Positions 61,012 through 64,000 of a stretch of 64,000 nucleotides of DNA are shown piece after piece (the first letter of the stretch is position 1; each line of letters starts with the position of its first letter). The DNA is taken from the NCBI RefSeq assembly GCF_005048155.1, contig NZ_SUMB01000012.1, positions 247,834 to 311,833 of the forward strand, in the 5' to 3' direction. The translations under genes and the position numbers were made by a program. Source of the DNA: Streptomyces piniterrae (GTDB lineage Bacteria > Actinomycetota > Actinomycetes > Streptomycetales > Streptomycetaceae). The notes beneath the pieces are model-generated. The model did no database searches, was not told the origin of the DNA, and saw only the letters and a program-made list of their open reading frames with translations.

Positions 61012-63477
61012 TCACGCCCAGTCGTATCCGAGGTGGGCGAGGGCGGCGAGCTGGGTGTGGTCCAGGCGGTCGCGTCGTGTCTTCTGATTGCTGAGCCACA
61101 CCCCCAAACGAACAACCGTCCCATCCGGAAGCTGCTCCGCATGCTGCCGCGACACGACGGTCCGCTGCTCCCGTTTCACGTATTGCCGCAGCGCCGCCAG
61201 CCCGCGCGTGAAGGCGTCCGATGCCGCCCCCGCACCAGCGGTCACATGGCCGTGCGTGGGGGCCGCCGCGGGCCGCACAGGCCCCTTGCGGGGCTGCTGA
61301 AGGGCCTTTCGGGAGCGCTGTGCAGGCCGGACGCCAAGGGCTTTGAGCCGGAGCCGCTGTCCGTCGCCGAGCCGCTCCCACTCCCGCACCTGTCGTACGA
61401 GCCACTGTCCGATGTCATTGCCGTGATAGGTGACACCCGGCTGGACCTCCTTCAGGGTGCCGCCGGCTTCGATCAGGGCCCGCAGTCCGGCGAAGTGGCG
61501 CTGCCAGTCGACGGTCCACCCCAGCTCCCGCGGATTCCAGTCGGGATCGATCGCCGCGAGCTGCGCCGCCCGCCGCTGCGCCCGCTCGGGGTCTTTGCCC
61601 AGTCCGCCGGGGCGGCGGATGTTGGTGAGCCATTGTCCGATGGGTTTGTCGAGGGCGGTGGCGTGGCGTGGGGCGGCGAGGGTGCCGGCCTGGTGCAAGT
61701 AGGCGCGGGCCGCGGCGAGGTTCTCGCCGAAGGCGGCATCGGCGGTGTCCCACACCATCCCCAACGCCTCGAGGTCCTCGGCCCGCCGGCTCTCCATGGT
61801 CCCGGCCCGCATCGATCGCCGCTGTTCGCTCAACCACCGCCCCAGCGGATAAGCCCCTTCCACGTGGTCATACGGAACGTCAAGACTCCCCTCGCGCTGC
61901 TGACAGCGCTGAGCGGCCTCATAGCCGCAGCGCCAGTCTCGCCGCTCGGTATGCAGAACCTCGAACTTGACCCACTGAGCGATCAAAACGGGATCCCGCG
62001 GGGCGGCAAACCGCAGCAGCAGCCGCGCCTCCTCCTCGTCATCCGACTCCGGTGCCACACCGATGCCCAGCGACGGATCTACGACCGCCCTCTGGTTCTC
62101 CTGAGGAATAGCAAGCAGTTCCACGGCGCGCTCATCGTGTGCACGCAAGCCAGCCAAAACCTTTACCAACGGCCGGTACGAAGTCGATGTGAACATATCC
62201 TCCGGCCGCTCATCCGCCGCGAGAAACACCGGAACAATCAGCGTCGCGAGTTTCCCCTGCTGGGGCTTTTGCCGCAACGCCCTGCCGATGGCCTGGACGA
62301 TCTCCACCGGCGATCCCTTGGGATCCAGCAGAGCCACCGAATCCACCGCTCGAATATCGACACCCTCACCCAGAACGCGGCAATTCGAAAGAACAGCGCG
62401 GCCGGCGCGCCGGCCGAAGTCGGCGAGCACCGCGCGCCGGTGGTCCGCCTCGTGCTCCCCACACAGCCAGTCGGCCCACACCTGCTTGGGATACTTCTGC
62501 GAGTCCGCAGCGTGCAGCCGCTTCGCCACCCGTGGCAGCCCCTCGGCGAAGGCTTCGGCCTCGCGAGTACGGTGATGAAAGGTGATGGTCGTCCGCAGCC
62601 GGTGCGTCGCCATCGTCTCCAGCAGCGCCGCCTGCAACGCCCCCATCCGCTCCCCGCGGACCTGCTCCTCGCGCCCTTCCCCACCGGCAAGCCGCTCGGG
62701 CGTCACCACCGGGTCCCGCAGTTCCGCCACCACGATCTGATACCGCGCCAGCAGCCCCCGCGACACTGCCGAGGCGAGCGACAGCTCATACACCACGGGC
62801 CCGAAGATCTTGGGGTCGTCCATGGAGCAGGCCAGCTCCTCGGGCAGCGGATCCCAGACCCCGTCGCGGGAGCGGGGCCGCTCCTGCCAGATCCGCGGGG
62901 TAGCAGTCATGTACAGCCGCCGCAGCGCCGGGATCACTTCGTTGTCATGAATGACCGCCCAAGACTTCCCCGCCGATCCGCTGGTCCGGTGGGCCTCGTC
63001 CACCACCACCAGGTCGAATGGCGCCAGCTGCTGCCCGTAGGCCCCTTCCATTGCCTTCGCCAGGACGGGCAGGGAGGCGTAGGTGGCATAGACGGTCACT
63101 GGGCCGACGCCGTGCCACAGGGCCAATTGGATGGGGTTGGTAGTGGACCGGACATCGAAGACGACCAGCTGCGGGTCGTCGGCGAGACTGCACACGGCAA
63201 CGGCCAGCCCAGTGTGGCCGACTGACCGCCACTCACCAATCGTCTGCGTCAGCAGATCCAACGTCGGCACCAGCACCAGCACCCGCCCATTCCGCGCCAA
63301 CCGCAAAGCGGAACTCGCCGCGATAATGGTCTTTCCAGTGCCGCATGCCGCTACCACAGTGGCCCGAAGGCCATTACGCGGAATCCGCTTTCCCGGTGGG
63401 ATGTCGAGGCCCCGTACGACGGCATCAACGGCTTCTACCTGATCCGGTCGAAGCGTAATGGCGGCCGCACTCGACAT
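61012..63477 (-). CDS. Telomere-proximal DEAH-type helicase with HA repeats
   Basis: An 821-residue protein from ATG 63477 behind GGGGAG. RecA-like core, residues about 1-430: LRPDQVEAV Q-like motif, Walker A VVAACGTGKT, DEAH box LVVVDEAHRTSG, YMTATPRI motif III, LGEGVDIRAVDSVAL motif V and QAIGRALRQ motif VI. The C-terminal half holds several helicase-associated (HA) repeats with W..G and PxxH..G spacing (VPYDHVEGAYPLGRWLSEQR, GWTVDWQRHFAGLRALIEAG). It lies 360 bases from the first telomere hairpin, the expected place for end-linked helicases, and may aid end replication or conjugation; that role is inferred from position. Confidence 0.93.
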   Translation of the reverse strand: MSSAAAITLRPDQVEAVDAVVRGLDIPPGKRIPRNGLRATVVAACGTGKTIIAASSALRLARNGRVLVLVPTLDLLTQTIGEWRSVGHTGLAVAVCSLADDPQLVVFDVRSTTNPIQLALWHGVGPVTVYATYASLPVLAKAMEGAYGQQLAPFDLVVVDEAHRTSGSAGKSWAVIHDNEVIPALRRLYMTATPRIWQERPRSRDGVWDPLPEELACSMDDPKIFGPVVYELSLASAVSRGLLARYQIVVAELRDPVVTPERLAGGEGREEQVRGERMGALQAALLETMATHRLRTTITFHHRTREAEAFAEGLPRVAKRLHAADSQKYPKQVWADWLCGEHEADHRRAVLADFGRRAGRAVLSNCRVLGEGVDIRAVDSVALLDPKGSPVEIVQAIGRALRQKPQQGKLATLIVPVFLAADERPEDMFTSTSYRPLVKVLAGLRAHDERAVELLAIPQENQRAVVDPSLGIGVAPESDDEEEARLLLRFAAPRDPVLIAQWVKFEVLHTERRDWRCGYEAAQRCQQREGSLDVPYDHVEGAYPLGRWLSEQRRSMRAGTMESRRAEDLEALGMVWDTADAAFGENLAAARAYLHQAGTLAAPRHATALDKPIGQWLTNIRRPGGLGKDPERAQRRAAQLAAIDPDWNPRELGWTVDWQRHFAGLRALIEAGGTLKEVQPGVTYHGNDIGQWLVRQVREWERLGDGQRLRLKALGVRPAQRSRKALQQPRKGPVRPAAAPTHGHVTAGAGAASDAFTRGLAALRQYVKREQRTVVSRQHAEQLPDGTVVRLGVWLSNQKTRRDRLDHTQLAALAHLGYDWA

Positions 63478-63835
63478 TCCGTGCTCCCCGGTTCACAGAG
63501 AGGGCATGAGCCCACTAGATGAGGTATCGATCTATTCGGGATACTACACAGTGCATCTCGATGCATCTGATGGCTGATTCACACGGTCTAGTGTAGCGCG
63601 GAACGAGGTTTCACGGAGATGGGTTCACCTGATACGACGAGGTGGCGTTGGCGGGATGGCCGCGTGTGGCGACAGTGCTCGCGTCATTCCTCGAGCCGAC
63701 TTCGAGCGGCTCACCACTGAGCTTGGTGAGCCATCGTCACATGAGTCCACTTCACGGGGGAGGGACTATCACCTTGTTCGGGATGCTACACAGCCTGACG
63801 CTGATGCACACGGGCACCCTCTTCGTAGCTAGCCC
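63478..63835. repeat. Subtelomeric non-coding DNA with direct and inverted repeats
   Basis: No gene between helicase and telomere hairpins. TTCGGGATACTACACAG at 63535 recurs with one change at 63777. GTGCATC/GATGCAT at 63551 and GCTCACCA/TGGTGAGC at 63709-63731 form hairpins. The DNA is AT-richer than the arm. The helicase promoter must lie in its left part. Confidence 0.7.
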
Positions 63836-64000
63836 GCATTCCCGCTTGCGGGAATGCTTCTCTCGATCCCCGCTTGCGGGGATCGTTTCAGAATTCCGCT
63901 TGCGGAATTCGAATTCGCCGCTTGCGGCGAATTCCGACGGAGCGTCAGCGGAGTCGTTCGCTGCTCCGGCGGCTTGCCGCCGGAGGTCCCGCTCCGCGGG
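63836..64000. repeat. Archetypal Streptomyces telomere
   Basis: Perfect palindromes follow one another: 63836-63857, 63864-63885, 63891-63910, 63911-63934 and 63964-63985, each with arms of 9-11 bases round a TT loop (GC-TT-GC apex). Between 63936 and 63962 are short stems. The terminal 13 bases CCCGCTCCGCGGG are palindrome I (CCCGCGGAGCGGG on the other strand), the classical chromosome end. Single-stranded 3' ends of this kind fold for terminal-protein-primed patching. Confidence 0.95.

Noticed and set aside
60787..63225. Very long plus-strand open frame (812 codons) opposite the terminal helicase
   Set aside because: Its product is low-complexity and Arg/Pro/Gly-rich with no motifs, while the minus strand carries every helicase motif in order. 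It is an antisense shadow of a GC-rich gene.
1..64000. tRNA, rRNA or replication origin (DnaA boxes, rep genes)
   Set aside because: I looked for cloverleaf-like stretches, rRNA signatures and TTGTCCACA-type boxes and found none I could defend.

Overview
The window is the right-hand end of a linear actinobacterial replicon, almost certainly a Streptomyces chromosome arm or a large linear plasmid. Coding DNA is GC-rich with GC-rich third codon positions, GTG and TTG starts are common, and many gene families are typical of Streptomyces (GlxA regulators, MerR/TipAS, SpoIIE phosphatase, MAB_1171c, DUF4246, DUF5958). The last 165 bases are a run of perfect hairpins with a two-base TT loop, closed by the 13-base terminal palindrome of archetypal Streptomyces telomeres. 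The window therefore runs to, or within a few bases of, the physical DNA end. A long DEAH-type helicase with C-terminal helicase-associated repeats lies directly inside the telomere, as expected for this position. No replication origin, terminal-protein gene, rRNA or tRNA was found.

Layout. 1-8.9 kb: decaying transposases alternate with small genes: a GNAT acetyltransferase behind two coupled micro-ORFs, a MerR/TipAS regulator, a TetR remnant and a small secreted protein. 9-19.3 kb: a secreted M6-type metalloprotease, a DUF4246 protein with oxygenase-like residues, a SpoIIE phosphatase, a GlxA regulator, and an overlapping NAD-dependent reductase plus MDMPI/DinB-like pair. 19.7-24.7 kb: a proline-rich ATPase-like protein, a chloramphenicol phosphotransferase-like (CPT) gene in one arm of an 810-base inverted repeat, a ruined ECF sigma cluster, and a TetR / SnoaL / DUF3237 module with a clear palindromic operator. 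25.3-29.3 kb: P450 and ISL3 scraps, then a compact minus-strand operon XRE - ImmA/IrrE protease - MAB_1171c membrane protein - methyltransferase behind a TGCAAC/GTTGCA palindrome. 29.8-36.3 kb: transposase and FkbM scraps, a TnsA-like remnant coupled to membrane-protein genes, DUF1203 and DUF5958 genes, and the second CPT copy in opposite orientation.

36.3-46 kb: an intact 2'-5' RNA ligase-like gene, a lipoprotein, and a decayed lasso peptide locus. The lasso locus has an intact 45-residue precursor with a perfect leader motif, followed by cyclase, B1 and B2 genes broken by many frameshifts. An MDR quinone reductase and an aminoglycoside phosphotransferase pseudogene follow. 46.4-55.5 kb: a secreted protein, a receptor-type Ser/Thr kinase, a second GlxA regulator divergent from an MFS transporter, an IS6-like element inserted in an IS5 remnant, and an alpha/beta hydrolase. 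55.7-64 kb: small membrane proteins, a headless helicase-associated paralogue, a beta/gamma-crystallin-like secreted protein, a lipoprotein, the terminal helicase and the telomere.

Two themes link the region. First, decay and shuffling: roughly twenty transposase or gene fragments, an inverted duplication, and a dispersed module (small membrane protein plus the 3' end of the RNA ligase-like gene) present in four degenerate copies. Second, surviving accessory functions in self-contained units: stress and drug response (CPT, MerR/TipAS, GlxA/MFS), envelope proteins, and two units that look biologically novel, the XRE-ImmA-MAB_1171c-methyltransferase operon and the lasso precursor. Many frameshifts fit subtelomeric decay, but sequencing indels cannot be excluded from the sequence alone. 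All family calls are from reading motifs by eye; no database search was run.
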